Positions 47,880 to 60,676 of a stretch of DNA of 64,000 nt are shown here, piece after piece (position 1 is the stretch's first letter; each line of letters starts with the position of its first letter). Source of the stretch: Numida meleagris (lineage: Eukaryota; Chordata; Aves; Galliformes; Numididae); assembly GCF_002078875.1 (NCBI RefSeq), contig NC_034414.1, positions 30,541,721 through 30,605,720 on the forward strand, written 5' to 3'. A program made the translations under genes and the position numbers. The notes under the pieces were generated by a model that saw only the letters and a list, made by a program, of their open reading frames with translations, was not told the origin of the DNA and did no database searches.

Positions 47880-50800
47880 GTTATACCGCCAGATTGGACA
47901 AGATTACCTCCTTCTGGCAGAAGAATGTGATGAATCTATGAAAATCTCCCCACTAGAGAGAGAGTATCATGTGGCCTGGTGAGCATCAGCCTTGGAAGCC
48001 CAAATATTTCAAGTGGGTATTATAACCACTATGGGACTAAGACAGCTGTCTATTTCATTACCAGGCAAGCGTGGTGAATCACTTCACAAATTTCATCTTC
48101 ATTGTTATAAAAACCTACTCTCACTCTTCCACAGCAGAGAACATGAAATACGTGTCAAACATCGGTATTTTACAGAGATGGATCTACAACTACACATTTT
48201 AAAAGATGAACTATGGAAGTCTGAGCTTGTATTTAATGCCTGCAAAAATCACCTAAAACTTTTGCCTTTATCTACCCGTAAATGAACAAAAGGTTAGTCA
48301 TGATAATTGCCAGGGACTCTCACAATGCTAAGTGAAATAACTTGCATTCTGTAATGTTTGGGGACCATTAACTGGTCTGTATTGCACATTGTATTAGCTG
48401 TCACTCATTTTTGAAGGTTAAATCATTACGTTTTGTTAAGTACACCACAGGTATATTTTTGCTTCATTTCAGTGCTTCCCAAAATAAAACCCAAGAACTC
48501 TTAAGGCCTAATCCTGCATGAATACATAAAAGTAACAAAGAGGAAGACCCGACAGATTATGCCAGCAAGCAGGACTTCTTCACAAGGTGGGAAGATATCC
48601 ACACCAGCTGTCATTACTGATACGAGAAGGAAAAAATATTCCACAGATTTGCAATCTGATAACAAAAGGCTGAAACATCAGATGCAGGAAGGAGTCCTGT
48701 GGCAGCCAATTAAGCCTTTTGATTGCTGTTCAACAGCAGCTCAGTTTTTCCTATTTACACAACTGTACTAAGATAAACAGGAGTTTATTTCAGTGATTTA
48801 TTTTCACCCTGAAGACTTCCCCAAAGCCTCTATTTCTCCTTCTGTTTCAACGACCTTTTAGAGAAATAAGGCTGTTGTCATAAGACTTTGTGTCTTACTC
48901 CTCATTTTGCACAAACTGAGTAGAACCTTTATCACACCAACATTACAGAGCCAGGACTGGAGTAAATCAGTAGTAGGTAATAAGGAACTAAAAGCAAACA
49001 TCAAGTGCTGTGCCTTTATGCTACTACTTGTTACACATGCAATCAACTATGCAAGAATGAAACCTTATGTTAAAGTGACTTTTTGTAATAACTGGCTTTG
49101 TTGTTCAGCTGGGACTTCTGTCTCAGAATTAGAGAAGGGATTCAGTAAACAAGTTTGCTTGATGTGTGCTACAGAAAATACCAGTAACAATGGAATAGTA
49201 TTTTGCAGAAGAACAGAAAATTGCAGTTACACATATGTCACAATGTTATACAGTATTTACTATTTGTTCACTGAACATGACATAAAAATCGTGGATGGAT
49301 GTAAATGCAACATTGTTACTACAGGTACTATACTGTAGAAAGACATGTTCCTGAGATGAATTTGAGATTACTTTGGTAGTAAGAAACCATGGCAAGCTCT
49401 ATAATTCCAGAGAATCAGTTCAGCAAATGCACAAAATCACAAAAGATGATTTTTAGACATGTTTTTTAAAAACCTCAGCAGGAGAACTGTGGATCTAGAT
49501 TCTATTTAACACAAACCACTAAAGCCTGAGGAGAAAAGGAGTTCCTCAAGACACCCTGGTTTTGGCATGCTGCTTACCATTTAAGACAGACATACTGACT
49601 GGGTGTTTCCCTGTAGCAAAAACTAGATCTGAAAATACGTTTTTTTCTTTTGTTTCTGGAAAAAGTATCACTTTCATGCTCTATACCTGAATGACTGGGA
49701 TAATGGAATTGAGTAAGTGGTCAGTGTCTGAATCTACATCCAAACAGACGATACAAAAGAACTCTTGAAGAATGCATTTTTACAAAAAGGACATAACCCC
49801 AACATTTTAGTAACTATTTTTTATTAGCCCTGCTTTATTTCCCACATACGAGCATACAGAACTACCTGACAATCTGACTATAATTACCAACATACATCCC
49901 TTATCATCTGTATCATGATTAATGTGTAAAGGAGACTAGAAAGAAAGCTATCCCACAGAAAAAAAAGCAGCAAGTGACACTGTCAGAACAGGTTCAGGGT
50001 TCCCAGTGTGGCATGGGACGTAGAAGTACTTGCACCTTGTCTGCCAAGTAACTGCTTTCCTGTCTTTTTCATGAGGCACAAGCAGTCACTCGAGCCCTGC
50101 GAGGGTAGATTCAGCTTTATTTACTGTGTTAAAATAACTCTAGGAGTGGGACAGCTTGAAAAGCTAGTGTCACTATCAGTAATTACTACAATGTGCCTTG
50201 TACAGAACACAGCAGTAGAATCAGTGATATCCTCAAAAGGACATACTTATTTTCAGAAACGTTCCACGCAGCTGCAGTTCAAGACCTAGTGGATTACAAA
50301 ACCTTGCTCTTCACTATTCTTCTTTGACATTTTAAGGTACTAAGTACAAGTCTAATGAGAAGATGGGGTGCAACACTTGACTGCAGATTTTTGTATTGAA
50401 AATTTTGAAAAAACATGATGACATCAAAGCACAACATAAGGTACCTAACAGTTTGAAAGATAGGAAAAGGAAAAAATTGAAGAACTGTCAAATATTTATG
50501 AGGTTCCCTCTAAAATGAGGGACTTCAGTTGGAGGCATAGATCATTTATGGACTCATTTCTAACAAGACAGCTAGAAGCTGTCACTTCTGTTCAGACACG
50601 CTTTTTAAAGGCCAAATATAGTTAGCCAGCATCCAGCCACAGAACTGCTCTGAGTGCTATAATCCTCAAATTACATTGTCCCCTCAGAATGTACACCCAT
50701 CTGGCTATGTCTCATCCCATTTTTCCATTTTATGGAGAGAATATCCCCAGGTATTATTGAGCACAAGGCAAGGAGTATCCCACATCCTGAAATACCTTCC

Positions 50801-52061
50801 AAATCATTGCCTCTTCACAAACAGAATCAATTCACTCTTAGACAACTATAACACCCCCAAATTACGTTCTTTACCCACACTTGACTGCTGTATGAGAAGT
50901 AATTTTTCTGAAAAAAGCCCACTGAATACTAATGTCCTGTAGATAGAGCTGTCACATTCAGTCAAATACATTCAGTAATGATTGAAATGCTGAAAATACA
51001 AATGCTAATAGTTACAATTTTTAGCTGTCATAATGTTCCTCTACTAGCAACCTGTATTCTACTAGAAAAGTAAACTGGTTTTCAGAATCATAACAGGAAA
51101 AAAGTGAAACGAGAGGATGCCCTAGACAGAACTGTAACTATTGAAAGTTCTTATGACAACAGCAAGTGCAGGAGCCTTGCTCTTCTGGTTAATTATGATA
51201 TCATTAGATGCCCCTCAGTGTACCATGTTTACAGGCCTTCATTTCAGGGCCTATCATTTATTCTATATATTAACATCTGGAACTATTACCACGATAAAAG
51301 CTACTCACTGGGAAAGGCCACAAACCCTGCATGGAGTGCCTGGATGCCAATGTTGCTGCTTTATTGCATTTCAGACATAACTACAGAAAACACATTGCCT
51401 TTAAACTGGATCATAACATAGGTCAGAAAAGCACTAACTGGAGGTGCAGTGGAGTGACCAATAGCTCTGTACTTCTAATGCTGTGCATTTGAAAAAGAGC
51501 CTGTAAAGGATATCAGTTAGTTAATCTTTATCACTTCCAGAGTAGGCATTAGTCCACCACCAATTAGAATATTAAAATATATGGACTGCTAAATAATTAG
51601 ATGCCAAGACTTCAGCTCCAAGCTAGGCTTAATATTCATTTTTCCCCCATGAGGAAAAATAGTAACAGATGTGGATAGAGTTTTTTCTTCTGGTTTCCAC
51701 TGCCATGTGGAGATCAGGAGGAGCTTCACTGAGTAAAGCCACATCAGGTTCAAACGAGTTACCCTGTAGATATTGGGGAGGATCTGGAATTAGAGCCCTG
51801 AAACTTGCTTCAGACCACAAGATCTCCCTCTTCCTCATGGCTCAGTAACAAACCTATCAGACTCTGCTTCCAAAACGAAAGATGGTATTCCCAGGCACAA
51901 GCTTGCCAAAACCAAATATTTTTAAAGCTTAAAATGCAAGTTTCTTTGCTCCAAAGCCTCCCCCCCACCCATGACTGTGTATCAGTTACCCCATGCATTG
52001 CTAAAGAAAGTGTCATTTAAAAAGATACAATGATTTGAATGAAACTAGGCACATCTTTTGC

Positions 52062-52086
52062 TTTTTTTTTTTTTGGGGGGGGGGGG
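52062..52086. repeat. T13-G12 double homopolymer
   Basis: Thirteen Ts are followed directly by twelve Gs, then AGCAGCAGC. The G run may form a G-quadruplex and may be unreliable in length. Confidence 0.9.
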
Positions 52087-52460
52087 AGCAGCAGCAAATT
52101 ACAGCATTGAAAATTCAAGTTATTTAATTTGTCAGAGTATTTGCCATGGAATTCTTCACTCACAGTCCCAAGTCTTTTGAGATCCAAGACACTGAAAGCG
52201 CTATATCACAACTAGGGTAAAAGCCACCAAGTCTTCTAAATAAAACATTTAGAAACCTACAGCATTAGAGATGTAGAACACCACTCAATACCAGTAGAAA
52301 TGTTGGTTATACTTATGTAGAAATGAATACTGTTTTTAACTGTAGATATAGACGTTTTAAACACATAAGTTCATGCAGAACCATTGCTGCGCCTGGATCC
52401 TGACTTGCAGAGGCAGAGTAGGGTTTCCTGCATCTCAGCGATGTGTTAGAATCACATCTG

Positions 52461-52735
52461 TGGGCGCTGAGGGCTGGAAGGTGCCGCAGGTCGAGCCGCC
52501 CGAGGGGTGCCGAAGCCGACCCGCGGCCTAAAGCAACGCCAGCAGCGGCAGCCAGCGCCCGCCGGGCCAACGCTGCGCCACAGCCCGCAGTCTGGCGCAG
52601 CGGCGGCGGAGCGCGGGCGCCCTCTACTGGTCCGCGACGGAAGCGCGGGCCAAGGCCAGGGCGGAAGCTGACCCGGCCTGCCCCGGGGCCTCAGGCAGCA
52701 CTCAACCTCTGGTTCGGTGGCGGAATTATTATAGA
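52461..52735. promoter_or_regulatory. CpG island, possible promoter or insulator
   Basis: I count about 34 CpG dinucleotides in 275 bases, with G+C of 75% at 52501-52560 and 83% at 52561-52620. The surroundings are AT-rich and almost CpG-free. It contains a GGGCGG box (52660-52665), two CGGAAGC ETS-like sites (about 52637 and 52662) and a CTCF-type site. No TATA box is evident. On the plus strand an AAG/GTGCGT donor-like sequence follows near 52772, so the island could start a non-coding transcript. Open frames across it (52443-52898 plus, 52313-52570 minus) begin with non-ATG codons and reflect GC content. An antisense CR1-like start (GAATCAC...GGCTGGAAGG, 52449-52481) abuts it, so a GC-rich repeat origin is an alternative. 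Confidence 0.6.
52617..52630 (-). promoter_or_regulatory. CTCF-type binding site
   Basis: The minus strand reads CCAGTAGAGGGCGC, agreeing at all 14 positions with the vertebrate CTCF core consensus CCASYAGRKGGCRS. It lies inside the CpG island, so binding would be methylation-sensitive. CTCF at such sites acts in chromatin looping and insulation. Actual occupancy is not shown by sequence. Confidence 0.6.
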
Positions 52736-55700
52736 AAATAAGTTCTCATTTGTAACACTGTCCACATCAGGAAGGTGCGTGCAGTGGGCAAGCAACATGC
52801 CGTACTGTGTGCAGAAGGAGAAAAGCCAGTATCAGCCCACGGTGTTTAGTTCAGTCAGCTGGGCAGGTCTTAAGGCAACTTTTCGGAAGGATTTATAACA
52901 TTAACCAAAGTAAACTAACAGGTCACTTTAGGAAAGCTGTACCTGGACTGTAAAGAGACTGAAACCTCTGTAAATGCAACCCCCAAGAAAATCTTTCATT
53001 CGCATCAATTTTCTTAAACAGTGTACTGAGATGAGGACTAATATTAAATATCAAACTTTTAATGGCTGTCAACAGAAGGAAATGGAAAACATTAGTGAAA
53101 TTAACCTGACAGATGAGGTAGTAGTACTGCAATTTTAAAAGTAATATCCTTGCATAAGATCCAAGGAAAACGAAATAGCCCTGTGTTTCTCTGTAGGTTC
53201 CTTTTTCCCCCTGTTGCTTTGACTGGCAGACTCAAATATTTCAGCATGAATGTTACTACAGAGGCAAAAAGAACATTATTAAATAAAGATCACATTGGAG
53301 TTGCATCTCATACCTTTAAGAGCATATTATTAACTTCATAAAAAGTGTTTATCCAGCTGTTCTACCCAATAAAGGCCTCAGATCAACGTGACAATTATAG
53401 CTATGTTTTATTCCCCCAAGGTTTTTTGAAATTAACATTCACCAAAATTAGCATCTCCGCAAAGTATTTTACATTTGCTAAATCTACAAGTTCTGAGAGA
53501 AAGATTCCAGCGGAAAAGTCATGGTCAGCAGCAGAATGGATGACAACTACTTTTGAGTAGAATGATTTGGATTCTCTTATGTCTGTATCTATTATCATTT
53601 ATCCCCACCAATGATTACTGTGGCCTTAAATGCAGCTGGGCCCCATGAACTAAATTCCAAGGAGAAGAAGTCTGGAAATGTGAATTTCTATTTTACATTG
53701 ATTTTTCTAAACATTCTCTTCATGGAATTACTGTTAATTACACTTCTGGCTACCAGAAAGATGGAACTGCAAATCCTGTCAAAACCTCTCAGTGAGATGT
53801 TTTAACATACAACTGAGACCAGAGCTGCTGAAGAGTAGCACAGACTTGCCTGGAGGTTGCCATCATCATTAGTAAATCTCTTGACAAGCCTGAAATGCAG
53901 GACATTTGCCAAAGCACACATTATTTAATATCTTTATGATTTGTGTAAATGTAATAATCATTAGAACAATTCCAGGGATTCAAGAGGAAAGGGCAAATGT
54001 TAAGAGGACCCTCCTCACGCCCAGTAGCTTTGCTTAGAGTGGTGCACACAGCCCCAAGTTACCTAAACACCAGAGTATGGTAGTATCAATGACTTGATTG
54101 TTAATAGCTGGAGGAAAAATAAGGTTTTCCTTTCCTCTACAGTTATAGCATATAAAAGAACTTTATTTCTGCATAGCTGATCCAGTCCTTCACTCCCTGC
54201 TGAAACTAGCATTACAGAGGCCGACTGTGATAGGAAGCATGTTGTAAGAACTTATTCTAGAGAATAACTATCCACTACTCAATTGATTGAAATAAGCTTT
54301 TTATAATCATGCAAACAGCATTCCAGTGATAGTTTCTAGTTATTGCTGAGCAGTACAGAGTATAGTCTGTTAACAGAACATTTAAATGCATTTTAACTGG
54401 TAAAATTGTCAGAGAATAAAGGATAAAGAATGTGCTGAAAAATAGAAGGTGTAGATGTTATCTGGCTGGGAAACACAAGGACGAGAAGGCAAGAGAAACA
54501 TGAAATACCTGAACTACAGATTCACTAAACCGTTTTTTTTTCCCCAAAATGGTGATAAAAAAAATCAGTTTTCCTTGGAGAAAAAGATGTAAGACCAATT
54601 TTCATAACCAATACAGTGAAGAATATTTATTCTTCAGTTTTGAATTACCTGTTTCATGTGAGTAGACAATAGTATCTTCTCAATGGTACTGTAAAGCTGC
54701 TTAGCACAGGAGACTATGACATCCAATAGGAACTTCAATAACCTTAAAGTTTTGGTCAAAGATTCTGATTGAGACAGAAGCTATTCAGTGATGACTGAAA
54801 TTTTGTGAACTCCACACAAGAACATAGCTTTTGCATCCCATACACAGAGGCTGGTAGAGAAAACATGATCTTTTGCTCTGTAAATGAAACAAATGCTGCA
54901 AGTCTGAGCATTAGAGAGCAGAATGAAATATTTTTGCTCACATTGAGCTTATCCTTTTCCCTAAGAGAAAGAGAGGAAGCAATCACAGTCTACAGGAGGG
55001 TCGCTGCACTGCACCTGCAGTTGCGTTGCTGCAGTCCATCATCTCTGTTACCTTTGGAAGCAGCTTATTTAAAACACATTGAGCCACACTTAGGAATAAC
55101 TCTGAATGCTTCCTGTCCTGTCTCCTTGCCTCAGTCTCAACCAAGGCTGGAATCTAATAACTCGGAACCAGTGATTTCCTGGCAGAATATCATATTTCTG
55201 CTTACAATCATTCTTTCTGGGAATTGAGGTAGTGCTGTGGAGAGCAATGAATCCCTAACTGTGCTGGCTGGATTAAATTTACTCTAATCCTATGTTTAAA
55301 ACAATATTTACCTTGCTTTAGTGGAATATTAGCTATTTTCTTTTATTACTTTGATGATACTTCAAAGATAGTTCTAAACCTGGACAGGAAGAAAGAAAAA
55401 AAACATTCCAGCGAAAATTGTAGAAGTTGATATAAATATGCCTTCTTCCAGTGTTCAGATACACGCGTAAACAGATAGTATGTAATATACAGGTCAGTTA
55501 TGAAGAAATAATTTACTGAAAAAAGTAAAATGTTGCAGCCATGAATTGCATTCTTTTTTGACATATTCTGTTTTTACTGTCAAACCAATCTTAGTGCTTT
55601 TCTAATGTACCAGTGATATGAAGGCAACCGCTGGGTTAATTTACCAGGTTTGTGAAAGACAAGATCTCCTTCACAAGAGAGAGACAACACAAACTGATAT

Positions 55701-58700
55701 TCTTATAACAGATTTATGTAGATCTAGAAGCAACTTTTCTTTTTTTGGCAGTCTTTAAATATTTGACTGGTGTTAACCTGGATGGCATGTGAGATGTCTA
55801 AATACTGCTGTAAGGACCCAAGCTTGATCGCACTATGTCTGGCTAACACAGAGAAAATTATTTATGCCAGAGCTTGGACCCTTTACTAATTTGGAGTTCT
55901 GTATTTAGAACAGAACAAGAAGTTACAACACATATTTTGAGGCTTTTATTTCCACTCTGTTTATTCCATTCAGGATCTCAAATACAAACCCTAAGCTGCC
56001 ACAGGTTTTGTTTTTGTGTGCACAGTTCTTCCACAAACAGGGCAAAAATTACTTTCAGACAGGAGTCATTATTTAAATAACACATGATTCCAACCAGCTA
56101 CAAATACACTGGCTGAGTGAGAAAATTAAATTAAGAGTTGGGGGGGGGAAGACTTGGCAAATTCATCAATTTAAAGGATTATGAAACACAGAAGTAGTTC
56201 TAGAGGATCTGCAAACGAAAAACACCACAGAGAACTCCTACCCATAGTTATTCACAGGGCTATGCTTGAGAGCAAGTTCTGCTAGCAAATCATTTGGCAA
56301 ATGTTTCATCCAGAAGAAATTAAAAATAAAAGATTAGTAGTTATGTGAAATCATATATATTCAAAGCAACATGCAAAAAGCATTCCCCTCCCCCCACTTA
56401 AAAGAATTCCTGCTAATTGATACTAAGTGCAAATTAGAGGTCTCTCAAATGATCAAGAGTGAACCAAATTCTCACATTCCTCAGGGGTAACAGAGGTCAC
56501 AGCCATTTGTTGAAAGCCAGAGGATCCCAGAATCAGTCTTAGACCCCTGTCCAGCTTGGGATTCATTTGTATTGGCTCAGAATGACCACTTTTCTTTTAC
56601 AGAAACAAGAAAAGTTAGATCCACCTTCACTACTGAAAGGCTTGCTTGATCTTGCACTGAGAGCCTCTTGGAGACGGTTCCCAGTCATCCATGTGTTTCT
56701 GAACAGTACTTTTTCACAGCATCTGCTATTAGCAATCTCCTTGAGTACAGCTGGGGACATCAGTAGATACTCCATGGATCTTGCTACTACATACCACCTT
56801 ACCAAAACTGAAGAGTAACCCTGAAATCAAAATACTCATAAGCTCTGGGATTTTGTAAAATGTAAACTTCCCCTAATTTTTCCAGTTAGCCAAAAATCTT
56901 ATAAAAGAGATTAAATCACAGCAGGCTCACTAAAAGCATATTTATGTGTTCCAGAAAATTTTGCTTACTTCCCCCAACTTCTTTCAGCCTGGCCTTGCAT
57001 AGGAAGACAATGAGCAGCAGCACTGGTAACACTTGCCCTAAAACAGGTTAACAACCACAAATCTGTCTTAAAGTAGAGGGCTGAAAGAACTGACAGTGGA
57101 CACCCAGCTCAACAAGGACCAATGGAGAAAGCACCTTAAACAGGAGACTCATATAGCATAGTTGTTCCAATCCATGACAATATACAGGTTATTATCAAAA
57201 GAAACTGAGGTCACACCTTCCCTTCCAAAGGGAAATTCTGCTTCCAGAACAAGAGATTCTTTAGTTCCTGTTCCTAACAGAAGCTTGTACTTTCACTGGC
57301 CAGCAGGCAAGCCACAACCCTTGGGGACTTATTCTGATCAGTCCAGTAAGTCTTCTAAATTAGCTGCTTTTCCTGGAATATCTTTTTGGTTAGATAAACT
57401 CTATCAATTTGAACCTAAAACATCCTCAAGGAAAAATATGTGGTACACAGCCATTCCTCCAGGCCTAGCCACAACTCACTAGACTGGTTTTCTGCGTGCC
57501 TAGCAAGGTCCCACAGGAGGTGGTAGACAGCGCGGTTATGGGGAGCAACCACTGCTGAATTGTTATGAGGGTAACAGCAGTGTATGCGAAGGCAGTATCT
57601 GTGCATCATCTTTAACGCTTGTGACACAGTAGATTTCACTGGTGAAATACAATGCCATTGAAACAGAACAAGAGAAACTAGTAAGGGTTTCCACAAACTT
57701 CATTTAGCAACTGCAAGTATTAATGCCATTGATAAGTCACAGTCAGGATAGCTCAGGAAAGATTTTGAGCAAGAATTTCAGTACGTAATTTCAGATGAAG
57801 AGATACCTACAAAAGCCTTGTTACCCAACTCCTAAGGTGCCCCAGTTTATCACCAGAGAATCATTGAAAAAGCCAGTAGCAATGAGTTTATGCAGCCCGC
57901 TGCTTCCAGATAGCAAAGTAAAGCTGCAAAATATCTTACTGATTTTAAAATATTTAAGCAGCACATTTAGTACAAGCAAGATTAAAGTTAAAATTTCATA
58001 GCACAGTTTGCCCTCCTCATGCATTCAATCTAATTAAGTGTTCTCACTTGCACTGAAACATGCTACTGACTTTCCACACATTGCGATACAACTGAGTAAG
58101 AATCAGAATCTTTCTACTTCCAGGTGCCTTCTTTGCAATCCAGTGATATTGACATGCTATTACATGCAGCAACGTGCAGCACCCTGCCTCTAAATGTAGC
58201 AGTGCTTTGATCATTCCTGACTGACATTAAGAACCCTCTAAGACAGTTAACCTTGCTAATTTAGGGTGGTTTTGCAACAACTGGCTGAAGAACAAAATGA
58301 AAAGAATTAGCAAACCATCCAGGCCCAGAATATACTCAAAAGATCTAGAAAGCATGAGGGTGGGTAAGTCTTACTTGTTGGGCGTTATTTAGAAAATGAG
58401 CTCTGAAGGGAAAGAAGGACTACTTAACTGAAAATTCTTAATTTTAGAAGTTTTCTTCTTTAGTTTAAAAGATGATTTCTTACACAGACTATGAGTATTC
58501 CAATACTAGAGAGCTCCAGAAGATACATGAATTAAGGAATTAAAGCTATATTTCTCAGCTTTTACTTGACTGCAATAAATCTTAACAGTATTACAGCTCC
58601 GGGGAAATTATATTTAACTTCCTTTGATTTTTTTTTTTTTAATTTCATGGAGAATTATGAGAAACTCATCCTGTCCTTTCAAGACTCTATCATAAATCCT

Positions 58701-59937
58701 TAAACAGTCACAATGGTTTATTTAGCAGAATCTACTAACTTCATTTTCTGTGCTACTCTATTTCCTGATACCATCTGGGACTACGGTGGAGTGTTGAAAT
58801 AAAACAAGAGCTTTCTAATGAGAAGACAGATACAGATGAAGAGATGTGCCAGCTGCCATTTCCTACTTCTGAGGTTCCGTTGTTATATTCCCCAGCACTA
58901 GGGGTTCCACCCTGTTTAATTCATTTTAATACTCATATTTTATATTTTCCCCCATTGTAATATATTGCCTTGAGCTTTTTTTTTGTTTGTTTTTAAAGAT
59001 CACAACTCTTTGGAGTACTCTGAGTAATGTTCTATGGATATTTCTCAATTTTTTTGATAAGTTCTAAATTGTTTCACAATTCCTCACTAACATTCCTTTT
59101 TAGCTCTCCTGACATTAATTACTGCCTTAAATTAACTCAATTTAACTAAGCAATTAACAGTAACTGTAACCACCACATTATGATCATGAGGGGGAAGGAG
59201 TGACAAAGAATAGAGCGAAGAACAGGTGAATAGACTAAAAGATTTATCCAAGTATTAAACTAGCCCCAGTCCTGAGTGATTTCCTGCAAGACTACAGAAT
59301 TTATCACAGCTATGGCTATTATTAAGATATCCTTAAGGATATTTGGAGCATTCGTCTCACTATTCATACCTGCAATTCATACACACAACAGTGGATGAGC
59401 AGGCATATATGTATATATGCCATAGGGACATAACCTTGACTCACATGTAAGTAAAACCTGCCCAGTTTTACCAATCCATGGACAAAGTGTCTGTTCCTTG
59501 ACTTTACTCTTATTTTCATCTATTTCCATTGTATCTGCTTTCTCCTAATTTTTAAAAGGAAGATAATTTACCTGTGAGATTGCAGCATCATTAACTGCCA
59601 GAATACTTCTCTAATGAGAAGTGGTGGAGAAATTATCCCAGGAAAAGCTTTTACAGTCCTGTAATTTTGATTGAACTGAATCAGCAGTTGAAGAGAAGTC
59701 CAATTTTACAGCTCATAATAACTAGGAATCTTACTCAAAATCCTCAAAATTTTAGTAGTGAAAATGTTAAGATTTATGGCTAAAAAAAATCTCAGTGCAA
59801 AAGTTGACTTAGTCACATGCTTTCGCTTAACCCATCAGGCAGCTAAGCACCATAGAGCCATTTGCTCACTTACACCCCGCAATGGGATAAGAAAGAATTG
59901 GAAACAATTTACTAAGACGAAGGAAAAGAAAGCAATG
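52736..59937. other. Unique AT-rich non-coding DNA
   Basis: No gene was recognised in 7.2 kb. The longest open frame (140 codons, 54805-55227) has no known domain. The acceptor-like TTTCTTTTACAG at about 56602 opens into an 83-codon frame (56567-56818), but no donor or protein similarity supports an exon. Palindromes occur at 59327-59342 and 59402-59421. Confidence 0.45.
59402..59421. repeat. Inverted repeat, 9-bp arms, AT-rich
   Basis: GGCATATAT and ATATATGCC flank GT. A second perfect palindrome, ATATCCTTAAGGATAT, lies 60 bp upstream at 59327-59342. Both could extrude as short cruciforms, but AT-rich palindromes arise easily by chance. Confidence 0.6.
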
Positions 59938-59938
59938 A

Positions 59939-59985
59939 TCTCTCTCTCTCTATATATACATATATAGATAGACAGATAGATCTCT
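59939..59985. repeat. Compound CT/TA/GATA microsatellite
   Basis: ATCTCTCTCTCTC passes into TATATATACATATATA and then GATAGACAGATAGATCTC. The outer AGA and TCT words are partly self-complementary, so the tract can fold on itself. Confidence 0.8.
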
Positions 59986-59994
59986 GCAGTGCAA

Positions 59995-60250
59995 CTACTC
60001 ACCCCCCACTGACCAACGCCCAGCTAACAATATAACTGCCAAACAACTGACAGCCCACCACCAGGCCCAAGGTCTTGACATCACTGATTGACCTCCAGCC
60101 AGTCCCCAAGCAGCAGCTGACCCCTAGCCAACCACCCACAGCTTTATGGCCTTCTGCATGATATCAGGCAGCACTGAATAACCCCTAGCCTAATTCAGGC
60201 CACCTGTCCTGGCTCTGACCAGCCCCTTGCAGCCACACCATAACAGCAGC
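59995..60250. other. C-rich, G-poor block with irregular CTGACC/CTAGCC words
   Basis: The plus strand is rich in C and A and poor in G. Related words (CTGACCAACGCCCAGC, TTGACCTCCAGCC, CTGACCCCTAGCC, CTGACCAGCCCC) recur at about 60009, 60088, 60117 and 60214. Spacing is irregular, so this is at most a decayed minisatellite. No gene was recognised. Confidence 0.3.
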
Positions 60251-60634
60251 AGCTTTTACGTATATTTTACAGCTATAGGTACCATTCTGTTGTTTGACAC
60301 ATTTGCTTAACTCTGAAAGAGCTGCTTCTGTTCCACTGCATCTCATTTTTGCCAAGGTATATATTTGGAATAATTCATGGAATGACACAGGAGGTGACTG
60401 GCCCATTTCAGTGATACCATTTTGTGAAGCCCAGAAATAGAAGTGAACTCTGCAAAGCTATCATAAAATCATGTCTATGTAGGCAACTAAGTAATCTATC
60501 CATTGTTATAATGATGAAGATTAAAAGCTTCTGATATTTGAAATTTATTCACTTGCCAAAAAAAGAAATATATCAGACCTCTCAACATAACTGCTTTGTA
60601 ACAGTATCACCAACTACAGGTAATCTCACTAGAT

Positions 60635-60676
60635 ACACACACACACACACGTATATAATGTATATATATATACACA
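60635..60676. repeat. (AC)8 and TA-rich microsatellite
   Basis: Eight AC units (60635-60650) are followed by GTATATAATG and a TATATATATA run ending in CACA. This is a compound dinucleotide repeat that is likely polymorphic. Confidence 0.85.

Larger units (their letters stand above)
46976..52459. other. Unique AT-rich non-coding DNA
   Basis: No gene was recognised in 5.5 kb. The longest open frame (143 codons, 48907-49338) is Cys- and Thr-rich with no recognisable domain or splice context. An A-rich then G-rich purine tract lies at about 47351-47405, and a perfect palindrome at 47857-47879 (listed separately). A T13-G12 double homopolymer sits at 52062-52086. Confidence 0.45.

Noticed and set aside
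48907..49338. 143-codon open frame on the plus strand
   Set aside because: The translation resembles no family I know, starts without promoter or acceptor context, and its composition is that of the surrounding AT-rich DNA.
52443..52898. 151-codon Arg/Ala/Pro-rich frame and an opposing 85-codon frame resembling a mitochondrial leader
   Set aside because: Both start at non-ATG codons and owe their length to the GC-rich island, where stop codons are rare.
54805..55227. 140-codon open frame on the plus strand
   Set aside because: No recognisable motif, non-ATG start and no flanking splice sites. Length is compatible with chance in 64 kb.
56567..56818. Possible exon after the acceptor-like TTTCTTTTACAG
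   Set aside because: The frame lacks a plausible donor before its stop and has no recognisable protein similarity.
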